Assembly (NCBI GenBank): GCA_035544895.1
Contig: DASZZM010000010.1
Coordinates: 34,558-98,557, forward strand
From: JASLEW01 sp035544895
Lineage (GTDB): Bacteria; Acidobacteriota; Thermoanaerobaculia; Multivoradales; UBA5704
DNA: 64,000 bases
Reading direction: 5' to 3'
The notes below the pieces were generated by a model that had not been told where the DNA came from, searched no databases, and saw only the letters and a program-made list of their open reading frames with translations. Made by a program: the position numbers and the translations under genes. This document shows, piece after piece, positions 40,390 to 50,604 of this stretch (within the stretch, counting starts at the first letter, position 1; the number at the start of each line of letters is the position of its first letter).

Positions 40390-42510
40390 TCACGCCAGTC
40401 CGAGCGCGGTGACCACGAGGTCGATTGCCTTGATGCCGACGAACGGGATGATGATGCCGCCCAGGCCGTAGATGAACAGGTTGCGCCGCAGGACGGCGGC
40501 GGCGCCGAGGGGGCGGTAGCGGATGCCGCGCAACGCCAGGGGGATGAGCGCGGCGATGATCAGGGCGTTGAAGATCACCGCCGAGAGGATCGCCGACTCG
40601 GGCGTGGCGAGCCGCATGACGTTGAGCGCCGACAGCGGACCGGCCTTGCCGGCAAGCGCATACAGGGTCGAGAACATCGCCGGGATGATGGCGAAGTACT
40701 TCGCCACGTCGTTAGCGATCGAGAAGGTGGTCAGGGCGCCGCGGGTCATCAGGAGCTGCTTGCCGATCTCGACGATCTCGATCAGCTTGGTGGGATTGGA
40801 GTCGAGGTCCACCATGTTACCGGCCTCCTTGGCCGCCATGGTGCCGGTGTTCATCGCCACTCCGACGTCGGCCTGCGCCAGGGCCGGCGCGTCATTGGTG
40901 CCGTCACCGGTCATTGCCACGAGCTTGCCCATGGCCTGCTCGCGGCGGATCAGATCCATCTTGTCTTCCGGCTTGGCCTCGGCCAGGAAGTCGTCGACTC
41001 CGGATTCGCGGGCGATCGCGGTGGCGGTCAGCGGGTTGTCGCCGGTGATCATGACTGTCTTGATGCCCATCTTGCGCAGCTGTGCGAAGCGCTCGTGGAT
41101 GCCGCCCTTGACGATGTCCTTGAGGTGGATGACGCCGAGGACGCGGCGCCCTTCTGCGACGACCAGCGGCGTGCCGCCGCCGCTGGCGATGCGCGCCACC
41201 GCCGGCTGCAGATCGGCCGGCGCGTTCCCCCCCTGCTCCGCCACCCAGCGCAGGACGGAGTCAGCCGCGCCCTTGCGCACGGCGCGGCCGGCGAGGTCGA
41301 CGCCGGACATGCGGGTGTGCGCCGAGAAGGGGATGAAGCTGGCTTCGCTCGCCGCGAGCTCCCGGCCACGCAGGCCGTAGCGGTCCTTGGCCAGCACCAC
41401 GATCGAGCGCCCTTCGGGGGTCTCGTCCGCCAGGCTCGAGAGCTGGGCGGCGTCGGCCATCTCGCCCTCGGTGATGCCGGACAGCGGGATGAGCTCGACC
41501 GCCTGGCGGTTGCCGAGCGTGATCGTGCCGGTCTTGTCGAGAAGCAGGGTGTCGACGTCGCCGGCCGCCTCGACAGCGCGGCCGGACATGGCGAGCACGT
41601 TGTGCTGGATGAGGCGATCCATGCCGGCGATGCCGATCGCCGACAGCAGGCCGCCGATGGTGGTCGGGATCAGGCAGACCAGCAGCGCGACCAGCACGGT
41701 GATCGAGGGCGGCGCGGCGGGCACGAAACCGCCGGCCGCCGACGCGGCGCCGGCGCTGTACAAGGCATAGGGCAGCAACGTCGCCACCGCGAGCAGGAAG
41801 ATAATCGTGAGCCCGGCGAGCAGGATGTTGAGCGCGATCTCGTTGGGGGTCTTCTGCCGCTCCGCTCCTTCCACCAGGGCGATCATGCGGTCGAGGAAGG
41901 TCTCGCCGGGGTTCGAGGTGATCCGCACCTTGATCCAATCCGAGAGCACCCTGGTGCCGCCGGTCACCGCCGAGCGGTCGCCGCCCGACTCGCGGATGAC
42001 CGGCGCGCTCTCGCCGGTGATCGCCGCCTCGTCGACCGAGGCCACTCCCTCGATCACGTCGCCGTCGCCGGGGATGAGCTCGCCCGCCCGTACCAGCACC
42101 AGATCTCCCTTGCGCAGCCGTGGCGCCGGCACCGGCTCGGTGCTCATGCGCTCGACGGGAGCCGAGGCGTCGCCCACGATGCGGTTGGCCACCGTTTCCG
42201 TCTTGGCCCGGCGCAGGGTATCTGCCTGCGCCTTGCCGCGTCCCTCGGCCATGGCTTCGGCGAAGTTGGCGAACACCACGGTGAACCACAGCCACAGCGT
42301 CACCTGGATGGTGAACAGCAGGTGGCCGGTCTGCCCGGCGGCGACGTCGCGGAAGATGAGCAGCGTGGTGAACACGCTGCCGACCTCGACCACGAACATG
42401 ACCGGGTTCTTGGCCACCTGCCGCGGGTCGAGCTTGACGAAGGCGTCGCGTGCGGCCCGCCTGACGATCGCGCGGTCGAACAGCGGCCGCTTCTGAGCTT
42501 TCTCTGCCAT
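40390..42510 (-). CDS. kdpB: Potassium-transporting P-type ATPase subunit B
   Basis: 706 residues. P-type ATPase motifs: TGES loop (AAITGESAPVIRE), phosphorylation site DKTGTITLGNR near residue 321, hinge MTGDGTNDAPALAQADVGVAMNTGT, and the C-terminal EVGKQLL-type IVEIGKQLLMTRGALTTFSIANDVAKYFAIIPAMF. It powers K+ import through KdpA at low external potassium. It sits in the order kdpA-kdpB-kdpC. Confidence 0.97.
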   Translation of the reverse strand: MAEKAQKRPLFDRAIVRRAARDAFVKLDPRQVAKNPVMFVVEVGSVFTTLLIFRDVAAGQTGHLLFTIQVTLWLWFTVVFANFAEAMAEGRGKAQADTLRRAKTETVANRIVGDASAPVERMSTEPVPAPRLRKGDLVLVRAGELIPGDGDVIEGVASVDEAAITGESAPVIRESGGDRSAVTGGTRVLSDWIKVRITSNPGETFLDRMIALVEGAERQKTPNEIALNILLAGLTIIFLLAVATLLPYALYSAGAASAAGGFVPAAPPSITVLVALLVCLIPTTIGGLLSAIGIAGMDRLIQHNVLAMSGRAVEAAGDVDTLLLDKTGTITLGNRQAVELIPLSGITEGEMADAAQLSSLADETPEGRSIVVLAKDRYGLRGRELAASEASFIPFSAHTRMSGVDLAGRAVRKGAADSVLRWVAEQGGNAPADLQPAVARIASGGGTPLVVAEGRRVLGVIHLKDIVKGGIHERFAQLRKMGIKTVMITGDNPLTATAIARESGVDDFLAEAKPEDKMDLIRREQAMGKLVAMTGDGTNDAPALAQADVGVAMNTGTMAAKEAGNMVDLDSNPTKLIEIVEIGKQLLMTRGALTTFSIANDVAKYFAIIPAMFSTLYALAGKAGPLSALNVMRLATPESAILSAVIFNALIIAALIPLALRGIRYRPLGAAAVLRRNLFIYGLGGIIIPFVGIKAIDLVVTALGLA

Positions 42511-42540
42511 ACCGCTCCTTTGCGCTGTCAGCCCCCAACT

Positions 42541-42582
42541 CCCCGTCCTGAGAGGGCGGGGGCGTCCCCTTCTCCCAACTAG
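42541..42582. repeat. Partial dispersed repeat between kdpA and kdpB
   Basis: GAGAGGGCGGGGGCGTCCCC followed by TTCTCCCAACTAG: one end of the dispersed repeat, with CTAG overlapping the kdpA stop codon. The hairpin and CTATTGGATC block are absent. Confidence 0.5.
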
Positions 42583-44369
42583 AACAGACTGCCCGCGTGC
42601 ATCAGGTAGTGCTCCACGATCGGCCCCAGCGAGAGCATCGGAAAGAAGGTCAGGGCGCCGACGATCAGGATGACGCCGATGAGCAGGGAGACGAACAGCG
42701 GCGTGTGGACCGGGAAGGTCCCTGCCGAAGTTGGGACGATCTTCTTGGCCGCCAGGTTGCCGGCGATCGCCATCATCGGGATGATCATCAGGAAGCGTCC
42801 GACCAGCATGACCAGGCCGCCCGAGACGTTGTACCAGGGCGTGTTGGCCGAGAGCCCGCCGAAGGCCGAGCCGTTGTTGCCGGTCATCGAGGTGAAGGCG
42901 TAGACGATCCCGGTCAGGCCGTGGGGACCGCCGTTGCCGAGCGGCGCGGTGCCATAGGGGACGACACTTGCCCAGGCCGACATGACCAGGATCGAGAAGG
43001 CGAAGATCAGCGCGTAGAGCATTGCCATCTTGACGTCCTTGGCCTCGATCTTCTTGCCCAGGTACTCGGGGGTGCGGCCGACCATCAGGCCGGCGATGAA
43101 GACGGTCAGGACGATCATCACCAGCATGCCGTACAGCCCGGCGCCGACACCGCCGAAGATCACCTCGCCGAGCATGATGTTGACCAGCGGGACCATGCCG
43201 CCGAGCGGCGTGAACGAGTCGTGCTGGCCGTTGATCGCGCCGCAGGAGGCATCGGTCGTCACGGTGGCGAAAAGCGCGCTGTGCAGGATGCCGAAGCGCA
43301 CCTCCTTGCCCTCCATGTTGCCGCCCGCCTGCTCGAGCCCGGGCCTCGAGACCGCCGCCTGGCTGATCCCTTGCCGGTCGAAGAGGGGATTGCCCCGGGC
43401 CTCGAAGTAATAGATCGACAGGAAGCCCACCAGCATCACCGCCAGCATGGCCGCAAAGACCGCCCAGCCGTGCCTCTGGTTGCCGGTCATGCGCCCGAGG
43501 GTATAGGTCAGGCCTGCCGGGATCGCCAGGATGGCGAGCATCTCGAGGAAGTTCGACAGCGGGGTGGGGTTCTCGAAGGGATGCGCCGAGTTGGCGCCGA
43601 AGAAGCCGCCGCCGTTGGTGCCCAGCTCCTTGATGATCTCTTGCGAGGCGACCGGCCCTTGCGCGATGAGCTGCTCGGTGCGGGTCTCGACCTTGACCTT
43701 GCCGTCCGGCGTCTTGGTCTCGACGCGCTGCGGCTCGACCAGGGCCGCCTTGGTATACGGAGAGACGTTCTGGATCACGCCCTGGGAGACCAGCAGCGGC
43801 GCGCCGGCCAGGCAGAGCGGCAGCAGGAGATAGAGCGAGCAGCGGGTCAGGTCCACCCAGAAGTTGCCCAGCGTCCTGGCCTCGCGCCGCGCGATGCCGC
43901 GGATGAAGGCGATGGCGAGGACGATGCCGGTGGCGGCCGAGGCGAAGTTGTGGAAGGCGAGCCCCGCCATCTGGGTCAAGTAGCTCATCGTCGACTCGCC
44001 GGAGTAGTTCTGCCAGTTGGTGTTGGTGGTGAAGCTGGCGGCGGTGTTCCAGGCCAGGTCCGGAGCGACGCCGCCAAAGCGCTGCGGGTTCAACGGCAGG
44101 TGGGCTTGTAGCCGCTCGAACCCGTAGAGCAGGAGCATGCCGGCGGCGCTCCAGACGAGCATCGCGGCGGTGTACGCGGTCCAGTGCTGCTCTTCCTTGG
44201 GATCGATCCGGCAGAGCCGGTAGATCAGGCGCTCGAGCGGGCCGAGAACGGCTGCCGCGAAAGTGCGCTCGCCGGCAAAGACCCTGGCCATGTAGACGCC
44301 GAGCGGCCTGGTCACCGCGAGCAGCGCCAGCAGGTAGATGCCGAGCTGGAGAAAACCGTTGGCGGTCAT
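42579..44369 (-). CDS. kdpA: Potassium-transporting ATPase subunit A
   Basis: 596 residues, about ten membrane helices. The four selectivity-filter loops are visible: TNTNWQNYSGESTMSYLTQM, ELGTNGGGFFGANSAHPFENPTP, TDASCGAINGQHDSFTPLGG and SMTGNNGSAFGGLSANTPWYN. It is the K+ channel-like subunit of Kdp. A porin-like gene lies between it and kdpF, which is unusual. Confidence 0.97.
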   Translation of the reverse strand: MTANGFLQLGIYLLALLAVTRPLGVYMARVFAGERTFAAAVLGPLERLIYRLCRIDPKEEQHWTAYTAAMLVWSAAGMLLLYGFERLQAHLPLNPQRFGGVAPDLAWNTAASFTTNTNWQNYSGESTMSYLTQMAGLAFHNFASAATGIVLAIAFIRGIARREARTLGNFWVDLTRCSLYLLLPLCLAGAPLLVSQGVIQNVSPYTKAALVEPQRVETKTPDGKVKVETRTEQLIAQGPVASQEIIKELGTNGGGFFGANSAHPFENPTPLSNFLEMLAILAIPAGLTYTLGRMTGNQRHGWAVFAAMLAVMLVGFLSIYYFEARGNPLFDRQGISQAAVSRPGLEQAGGNMEGKEVRFGILHSALFATVTTDASCGAINGQHDSFTPLGGMVPLVNIMLGEVIFGGVGAGLYGMLVMIVLTVFIAGLMVGRTPEYLGKKIEAKDVKMAMLYALIFAFSILVMSAWASVVPYGTAPLGNGGPHGLTGIVYAFTSMTGNNGSAFGGLSANTPWYNVSGGLVMLVGRFLMIIPMMAIAGNLAAKKIVPTSAGTFPVHTPLFVSLLIGVILIVGALTFFPMLSLGPIVEHYLMHAGSLF

Positions 44370-44468
44370 TTCGGCCTCGATCTAAACTCCAAGTTGGCGT
44401 TGCAGGTGTTCAAGGCATGAAACCCTGGCGCACCTGGTTTCGTTCTATTCCGCATCTCTCGGCCCAGA

Positions 44469-46298
44469 TCAGAACTTCACCAGCACGGCCCAGTTCAAGC
44501 GGGTCTCGGTCTTGCGCAGGTCGGGGGTGAAGCCGTCTACCAGGGACCCGGCCGGGCCCGTGTTGCCGCCCGGCGGCGTGACGCCCCCGGCGCCGGCGAA
44601 GTACGGCACGTTTGCCCCCCGGCGGTCGAGCTCGCCGCGAAAGGTGACGAACTGGCTGGGCATGTAGTCGAGGGTCAGCGAGAAGTCGTAGGCCCTGTAG
44701 GGGTTGCCGGGGTTCTCGGTGAAGTAGGGCGTTCCCGAGGCCGCGGTCGCGCCGTTGATCGGCGGCAGGAGCACCAGGTACCGTCCCGGGTTGTTGATCT
44801 GGCCGCCGCCGATGGTCAGACCGAAGAGGTCATGGTGGAACCAGAAGCGGTTGTAGAGCATGTAGCCCAAGAAGTACTGCGCCGGGCGGCCTGGGGAGCT
44901 CTTGGTGCAGTGGACGCCGCCGCCGCTCTCGCAGCCGGCGTCGAGGGTCAGCGAGAACGCGGCCTTGTCGAAGAACCTCCCGGGCTTGTCGTAGTACTTG
45001 ACCTCGATGCTGTCGTCGCTGTGCCAGCGCGTGCGGTTCGGGATGCCCAGCGTGTCGGTGCCCACGCCGTAGCTGTTGGAGAGGACCGAGATCGAGCCGT
45101 TCGGGCGCCACAGGACCTGCAGCCCGAGGCCCGGCTTGCTGTTGAACTTGCCATACGACTGCCAGCCGTTGATGAACCAGGGCTCGATCTTCAGCTTGTC
45201 GGTCGGGAAGATCTGCACCCGGACGCCGTTGAAGAACCAGGGCGTGTTGGACGAGACGTAGGACGGCTGGTAGGCCCAGTTGTCGAAGTTGTAGTAGCTG
45301 AACAGGCCGACGTACGACATGAAGATCCCGGCCTCGAAGTTGACGCCGTTCCACTTGTCCCAGTGGTAGCCGCCGTAGGCCTCGGAGATGTAGCGGTAGG
45401 CGTTGTCGAGGTTCCACTGGCCGCGCGAGGGGCTGGCGTCGTTGCGCGGGGTCATCGTCGAGTACATGCCGAACTGCGTCATCAGCCGCCCGATCACGTG
45501 GTCGTAGTGGAAGTCGCCGCCGATGCCGAGCTGCTGAAGCTGGACTTCGTTCGTCCGCCCGCTCTCGCTGGAGCCCACCAGGGTGTTGTCCCGCGGATGG
45601 TTGAGGTCGGTGATGTAGCTGGCGTCGACCCTGAACTCGCCGGTGAAGACCTTGGTGTCGATGGGCGACTCCGAGGTGCGGCTGTTGCCGTTGAGCCAGG
45701 TGAAATCGGCGAACGCGAAGGGCTCCGGCGCCTTGGCCTTGGCAGGGGCTCCCGCCGCCGCGGGTTGCGCGGTCTGGACATCTGCCGCGGATTGCGCGGC
45801 CTGGGCGGCGGCCGGAGGCGCTCCGCTCTGGACGGCGGCCTGCGCGAGGGCCTCCCGCCGGACCGCGGACCCGGCGCCGCCTCCCCCCGCGGAGCGGTCG
45901 AGCTGAATGGGGAGAGTCGTCGCGTAGCGGGCCACGCCCTGCGCCGCCGCGGCTTTCTCCAGCCGCTCGAGCCGCGCCTCCTGCTCGTCGATCTGCGCCC
46001 GCTGCTTGGCCAGCTGGTCCTGCTGCTCGGCGATCCGCGCCCGCTGCCCGACGAGCTGGACCCGTTGCTCCGCGATCTGCGCCTGCAGCTCCGCGGAAGG
46101 ATTCTGGGCCGGGTCCTGGCCGGTGGCGGCCGCGGCTCGCAGCGCATCGTTTCCGGGCTTCGCCGGCTCTTGTGCATGGACGCGGCCGGCGCCGACGCCG
46201 AGGGCCAGCATCGCCAGCGTCACGACCGCCGGCAGGGCCGGCACGGCGGCCCGCGGGCCGCTCTTTCGCTCGAAACGAGTTGTTCTCAACACGTTCAA
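44469..46298 (-). CDS. Outer-membrane beta-barrel protein with coiled-coil N-terminus (porin-like)
   Basis: 609 residues. A signal peptide (LPAVVTLAMLALGVGAGRVHAQ) is followed by a coiled coil (AELQAQIAEQRVQLVGQRARI and on to EARLERLEK), as used by trimeric or peptidoglycan-anchored porins. From about residue 190 the sequence alternates as a beta-barrel with aromatic-rich strands (FDNWAYQPSYVSSNTPWFFNGVRVQIF) and ends in a terminal strand LNWAVLVKF, a typical C-terminal Phe. It resembles OmpL-type 'putative beta-barrel porin-2' proteins. It sits between kdpF and kdpA, so it may admit K+ across the outer membrane; this is inference. Confidence 0.8.
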   Translation of the reverse strand: MNVLRTTRFERKSGPRAAVPALPAVVTLAMLALGVGAGRVHAQEPAKPGNDALRAAAATGQDPAQNPSAELQAQIAEQRVQLVGQRARIAEQQDQLAKQRAQIDEQEARLERLEKAAAAQGVARYATTLPIQLDRSAGGGGAGSAVRREALAQAAVQSGAPPAAAQAAQSAADVQTAQPAAAGAPAKAKAPEPFAFADFTWLNGNSRTSESPIDTKVFTGEFRVDASYITDLNHPRDNTLVGSSESGRTNEVQLQQLGIGGDFHYDHVIGRLMTQFGMYSTMTPRNDASPSRGQWNLDNAYRYISEAYGGYHWDKWNGVNFEAGIFMSYVGLFSYYNFDNWAYQPSYVSSNTPWFFNGVRVQIFPTDKLKIEPWFINGWQSYGKFNSKPGLGLQVLWRPNGSISVLSNSYGVGTDTLGIPNRTRWHSDDSIEVKYYDKPGRFFDKAAFSLTLDAGCESGGGVHCTKSSPGRPAQYFLGYMLYNRFWFHHDLFGLTIGGGQINNPGRYLVLLPPINGATAASGTPYFTENPGNPYRAYDFSLTLDYMPSQFVTFRGELDRRGANVPYFAGAGGVTPPGGNTGPAGSLVDGFTPDLRKTETRLNWAVLVKF

Positions 46299-46321
46299 TC
46301 TCCTTTTTCAGGCTGGAGAGG

Positions 46322-46411
46322 TCAGAACTTTTCCGGCCGCAGCAGCGCGACGGCGAGGTAGACGAGCAACGCGAGCGAGATCAAGCCGCTGATCGCGTAT
46401 TCCCAGTTCAT
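46322..46411 (-). CDS. kdpF: KdpF small subunit
   Basis: 29 residues on the minus strand: MNWEYAISGLISLALLVYLAVALLRPEKF. It is one membrane helix with the family's typical RPEKF end. KdpF stabilises the KdpABC complex. It lies 23 bp upstream of the porin-like gene and 17 bp after another small membrane ORF. Confidence 0.9.
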   Translation of the reverse strand: MNWEYAISGLISLALLVYLAVALLRPEKF

Positions 46412-46428
46412 GGCGACCTCCTCGCTGC

Positions 46429-46512
46429 TCAGACCTTCTCGCAGAACCGCACGTACCAGATGGCGAGGGCGAAGAAGGCAACGGTCAGCAGGACGAAGAT
46501 GAAATCCGACAT
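46429..46512 (-). CDS. 27-residue membrane peptide in the kdp operon
   Basis: MSDFIFVLLTVAFFALAIWYVRFCEKV: one hydrophobic helix ending in a short charged tail. It starts 12 bp after the histidine kinase stop and ends 17 bp before kdpF. It has no KdpF-style RPEKF end, but its size and position suggest a second small Kdp-associated subunit. Confidence 0.65.
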   Translation of the reverse strand: MSDFIFVLLTVAFFALAIWYVRFCEKV

Positions 46513-46524
46513 CGATCGGCTCTC

Positions 46525-48408
46525 CTAGATGGCTTCCGGCGTGGCCGCGGCGGCAGCGAGGACGGCGCTGCCGGCGCTCCGCGCGGCGGCGGCGCCGTTG
46601 GCGGCAGGTAGGGTGAACCAGAACGTCGAGCCCCGCCCCGGGTGGCTGTCGGCCCCGATCGCGCCGCCGTGCGCGCGCACGATCTCTTTGGCGATGGCCA
46701 GGCCGAGGCCGGCCATTCCCTGGCCTTCGGTGCCCGGGATCTGGAAGAACTGATCGAAGACCTTGTCGAGATACTGCGCCGGGATGCCGTCTCCGCTGTC
46801 GGCGACGGTGAAGCGGACCGCTCCCCCGGCCGGCGAGGCGGCGACGTCGACGGAGCCGCCGGCGGCGGTGTGCTTGAGCGCGTTCTGCAGCAGGTTCGAG
46901 AGCACGAGCTGCGCGCGCACCGGGTCGGCGAGGACGCGCGGCGTCTGCGGGTCGATGGTGACGGCGAGGCCGACCCCCCCGTCGGCGAAGGCGGTGCGCA
47001 GGCGCGAGGTGGCCAGCTCCACCAGGTCGCGTGGCGACGTTGGCTCGAAGCGCAGCTGCTGACGGCCCGACTCGAAGTGCGAGATCTCGAGCAGGTTGAC
47101 CAGGATCTGGCGCAGCCGCTCGGCGTCGTCGCGCGCCGCCACCAGCAGCTCGGTCTGCTCCGGCGTGAGCGCGCCGAGCCGTTCCTCGAGCAGGATGTGG
47201 AGGGCCATCTGCAGCGAGGTCAGCGGGGTGCGCAGCTCGTGCGAGACGGTCGACAGCATCCCGCTCTTGAGCTCGTCGAGGCGGCGCAAGTCGGTGACGT
47301 CCGAGAGGATGAGAGTGACGCCCAGGAGATCCCCGCCGGCGCCGCGCACCGCGACCGCCTGCGGCAGGTAGAAGCGCTCTTTGCCCTCGTGGAAGATCTG
47401 CAGAGCGGCCTCGTAGCCACGGTCAGGGAGCCCCTCCTCGCTCACCGTCTCTTCGAGCAGGTGGGGCAGCCAGTCGGCGTGGCGGGCCGGCGCCGCCTCG
47501 CCGGGACGAAGGCCCAGGGCGGAGACGGCGGTGCGGTTGGCCAGCTCGACCTTGAAGTCGGGTGAGAAGACCGCCACGGCGTCGGGCAGGCTGTCGATGG
47601 CCTGCTGCGAGATCTGCTGCGCGCGCAGCAGGCGTGCCCGGTTGCTGCGCCGCAGCTCGCGCAGCCGTCCGGCCATGGCGTTGAAGGCGGCGGCGAGCTG
47701 GCCGAGCTCGTCGCGCGACTTGACCGGCACGACCAGGTCGAGGTTGCCGCGCTCGACGTCTTGCACCGATTGGGTCAAGCGGCGCAGGGGCACCAGGATG
47801 GCGCTGCCCAGGAACGCCACGAAGCCGACCGCGAGCGCGGCTCCCAGGACGAGCAGCACGACCATCCGCCGGCTGGCCAGGGTGGCGAGGCCGCGGGCGC
47901 GGGCGTTGGCGGCGACCATATTCTGCTGGTTCATCTGCAGGACCTGGTCGGCGGTCGCCTTGATCTGCTCGAAGAGCGGCAGCAGCCGGCCGAAGTAGAT
48001 GGCGCGCCGCTCGGCGAGCGGCCGGCCGGTGTCGAGCACCTGGGCGAGCGCCGGCGAATAGCTGGTATAGAGGTCGCGGATCCGGTAGGCCAGCGGTCCC
48101 TCGCCGGGCAGCGTGATGTTGTGCAGCTCGGCATCCAGAGCGGCCAGGAAGCGCGGGCCGTGCACGGCCGCCAGGGCGCGCCCGCGCTGCGGGTCGCCGG
48201 CGAACGCGAAGAGCGCGCCGCTGTCCATGCGCTCGAGCGACTCCTTCATGTCCTGGCAGGCGACGACGCTGCGGTAGTTCTCGCGCAGAATCACGTCGAT
48301 CGAGCCGCCGAGCCGCGACAGCCAGATCGTGCTCTGCACTCCCAGCGCGACGAGCAGGGCGAGCAGGCCGAGAAAGCCGACAGCGAGCTTGGTGCGCAGT
48401 CCGAACAT
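46525..48408 (-). CDS. Membrane sensor histidine kinase (kdp-linked)
   Basis: 627 residues. N-terminal helix (LAVGFLGLLALLVALGVQSTIW), a periplasmic four-helix-type sensor of about 150 residues, a second helix (VVLLVLGAALAVGFVAFLGSAIL), HAMP (VPLRRLTQSVQDVERGNLDLVVP), PAS (AIDSLPDAVAVFSPDFKVELANRTA), DHp with VSHELRTPL (His at about 389) and HATPase with NALKH, DSGDGIP and GLGLAIAKEIV. It has no KdpD domain. It stands directly before the small kdp genes and after an NtrC-type regulator gene, suggesting the two form the kdp two-component system. Confidence 0.9.
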   Translation of the reverse strand: MFGLRTKLAVGFLGLLALLVALGVQSTIWLSRLGGSIDVILRENYRSVVACQDMKESLERMDSGALFAFAGDPQRGRALAAVHGPRFLAALDAELHNITLPGEGPLAYRIRDLYTSYSPALAQVLDTGRPLAERRAIYFGRLLPLFEQIKATADQVLQMNQQNMVAANARARGLATLASRRMVVLLVLGAALAVGFVAFLGSAILVPLRRLTQSVQDVERGNLDLVVPVKSRDELGQLAAAFNAMAGRLRELRRSNRARLLRAQQISQQAIDSLPDAVAVFSPDFKVELANRTAVSALGLRPGEAAPARHADWLPHLLEETVSEEGLPDRGYEAALQIFHEGKERFYLPQAVAVRGAGGDLLGVTLILSDVTDLRRLDELKSGMLSTVSHELRTPLTSLQMALHILLEERLGALTPEQTELLVAARDDAERLRQILVNLLEISHFESGRQQLRFEPTSPRDLVELATSRLRTAFADGGVGLAVTIDPQTPRVLADPVRAQLVLSNLLQNALKHTAAGGSVDVAASPAGGAVRFTVADSGDGIPAQYLDKVFDQFFQIPGTEGQGMAGLGLAIAKEIVRAHGGAIGADSHPGRGSTFWFTLPAANGAAAARSAGSAVLAAAAATPEAI

Positions 48409-48447
48409 GGCGGCTAGACCAATCTCAGCCCGCGATCGCCAGGGCTC

Positions 48448-48740
48448 TCAGGGCGGCTGGCGAGGCGCTCGCCGCCATTCAGGCGCGGTACGGTGGAGGA
48501 GGAGCGGGGCGGCCATGGCAAGGCATCGAGGTTCCAAGAGCGAAGCGCCGACCGCGCGCTGCGCAAAGTACAGGTACCCCACGCAACCCGCCATGGGGAA
48601 GATCCACCTGAAGTCCGCCGGAACGGCGGCCAGGCCGGTGAGGAGCAACGAGGCCGCCAGCGACAGAAGGCCAGCAACACGTTCCAGGCCACACGGCGAC
48701 GCCGCGGGCCGTTCAGCCGCGAAGTCGGCTGCGAGCCGCG
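48448..48740 (-). pseudogene. Possible remnant of a small membrane protein
   Basis: In the 607-bp gap between the histidine kinase and the sigma-54 activator, one minus-strand frame reads LERVAGLLSLAASLLLTGLAAVPADFRWIFPMAGCVGYLYFAQRAVG..., which looks like two membrane helices. No start codon with a ribosome site is in frame. The rest of the gap holds a partial dispersed repeat module at 48945-48976 and the family 2 repeat. Confidence 0.3.
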
Positions 48741-48944
48741 GGCGGGCCTGGAGTGGATCGCGGGCATGGCGGCGGCTTCTGGTAGCAGGCGCGATGCCAT
48801 GCCCTGGGCGGCCGCGTCAAGCCTCTTTCTCCCAGACAGTTGCCTCGCGCAGGATCCCTACGGACGCGGGCGATTTCCTGACCGGCGTTGCGGAATGCAA
48901 GCGATGGAACCCGCCCGCCTGTTGCATTCTGCAATTCAAGCCAC

Positions 48945-48976
48945 CACCGGCTGTGCCGACCCCGAGGGATGAAACG
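48945..48976 (+). repeat. Left module of the dispersed repeat, solo copy
   Basis: CCACCGGCTGTGCCGACCCC followed by GAGGGATGAAACGG: the left module seen in copies A and F, here without the hairpin block. Another solo copy lies inverted at about 2308-2336, just past the UbiA stop. Confidence 0.6.
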
Positions 48977-48988
48977 GAGTTGCGCTCC

Positions 48989-49015
48989 GCCCTCTCGCGG
49001 CAGGAGGAGTTTCGT

Positions 49016-49017
<2 letters not shown>
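48989..49017 (+). repeat. Short dispersed repeat, family 2 (copy 2)
   Basis: Twenty-nine bases matching 5924-5952 in inverse orientation with one mismatch. Its end overlaps the TAG stop of the sigma-54 activator gene read on the minus strand. Confidence 0.6.
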
Positions 49018-50401
<1,384 letters not shown>

Positions 50402-50498
50402 GGCGGGTCTCGGGGGAGCTCGTCCGAAACGATAGCCGCTTTCGCGGCCGGGCGCGAGCAGCGCCCTGGCCTTGACCGCTTTGCCGCATGCTGCCGAG

Positions 50499-50579
50499 TC
50501 AGCGCAGCGAGGCGCTCATGCCGCCGTCGACGATGATGGAGTGGCCGGTGACGTAGGAAGCGGCGCCCGAGGCTTTGGT
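50499..50579 (-). pseudogene. C-terminal tail of a short-chain dehydrogenase
   Basis: About 25 codons read TKASGAASYVTGHSIIVDGGMSASLR and stop. This is the closing motif of classical SDRs such as FabG (SYVTGxxxxVDGG). The rest of the gene is absent; the TlpA-like gene begins 26 bp away. It marks a rearrangement junction. Confidence 0.65.
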
Positions 50580-50604
50580 AGGATGAGAAGTGGAGGTCGT
50601 GTCA

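Noticed and set aside
48414..48800. A 128-codon frame between the histidine kinase and the activator
   Set aside because: Arg/Ser/Trp-rich translation without domain; a different frame looks more protein-like and is listed as a possible remnant.
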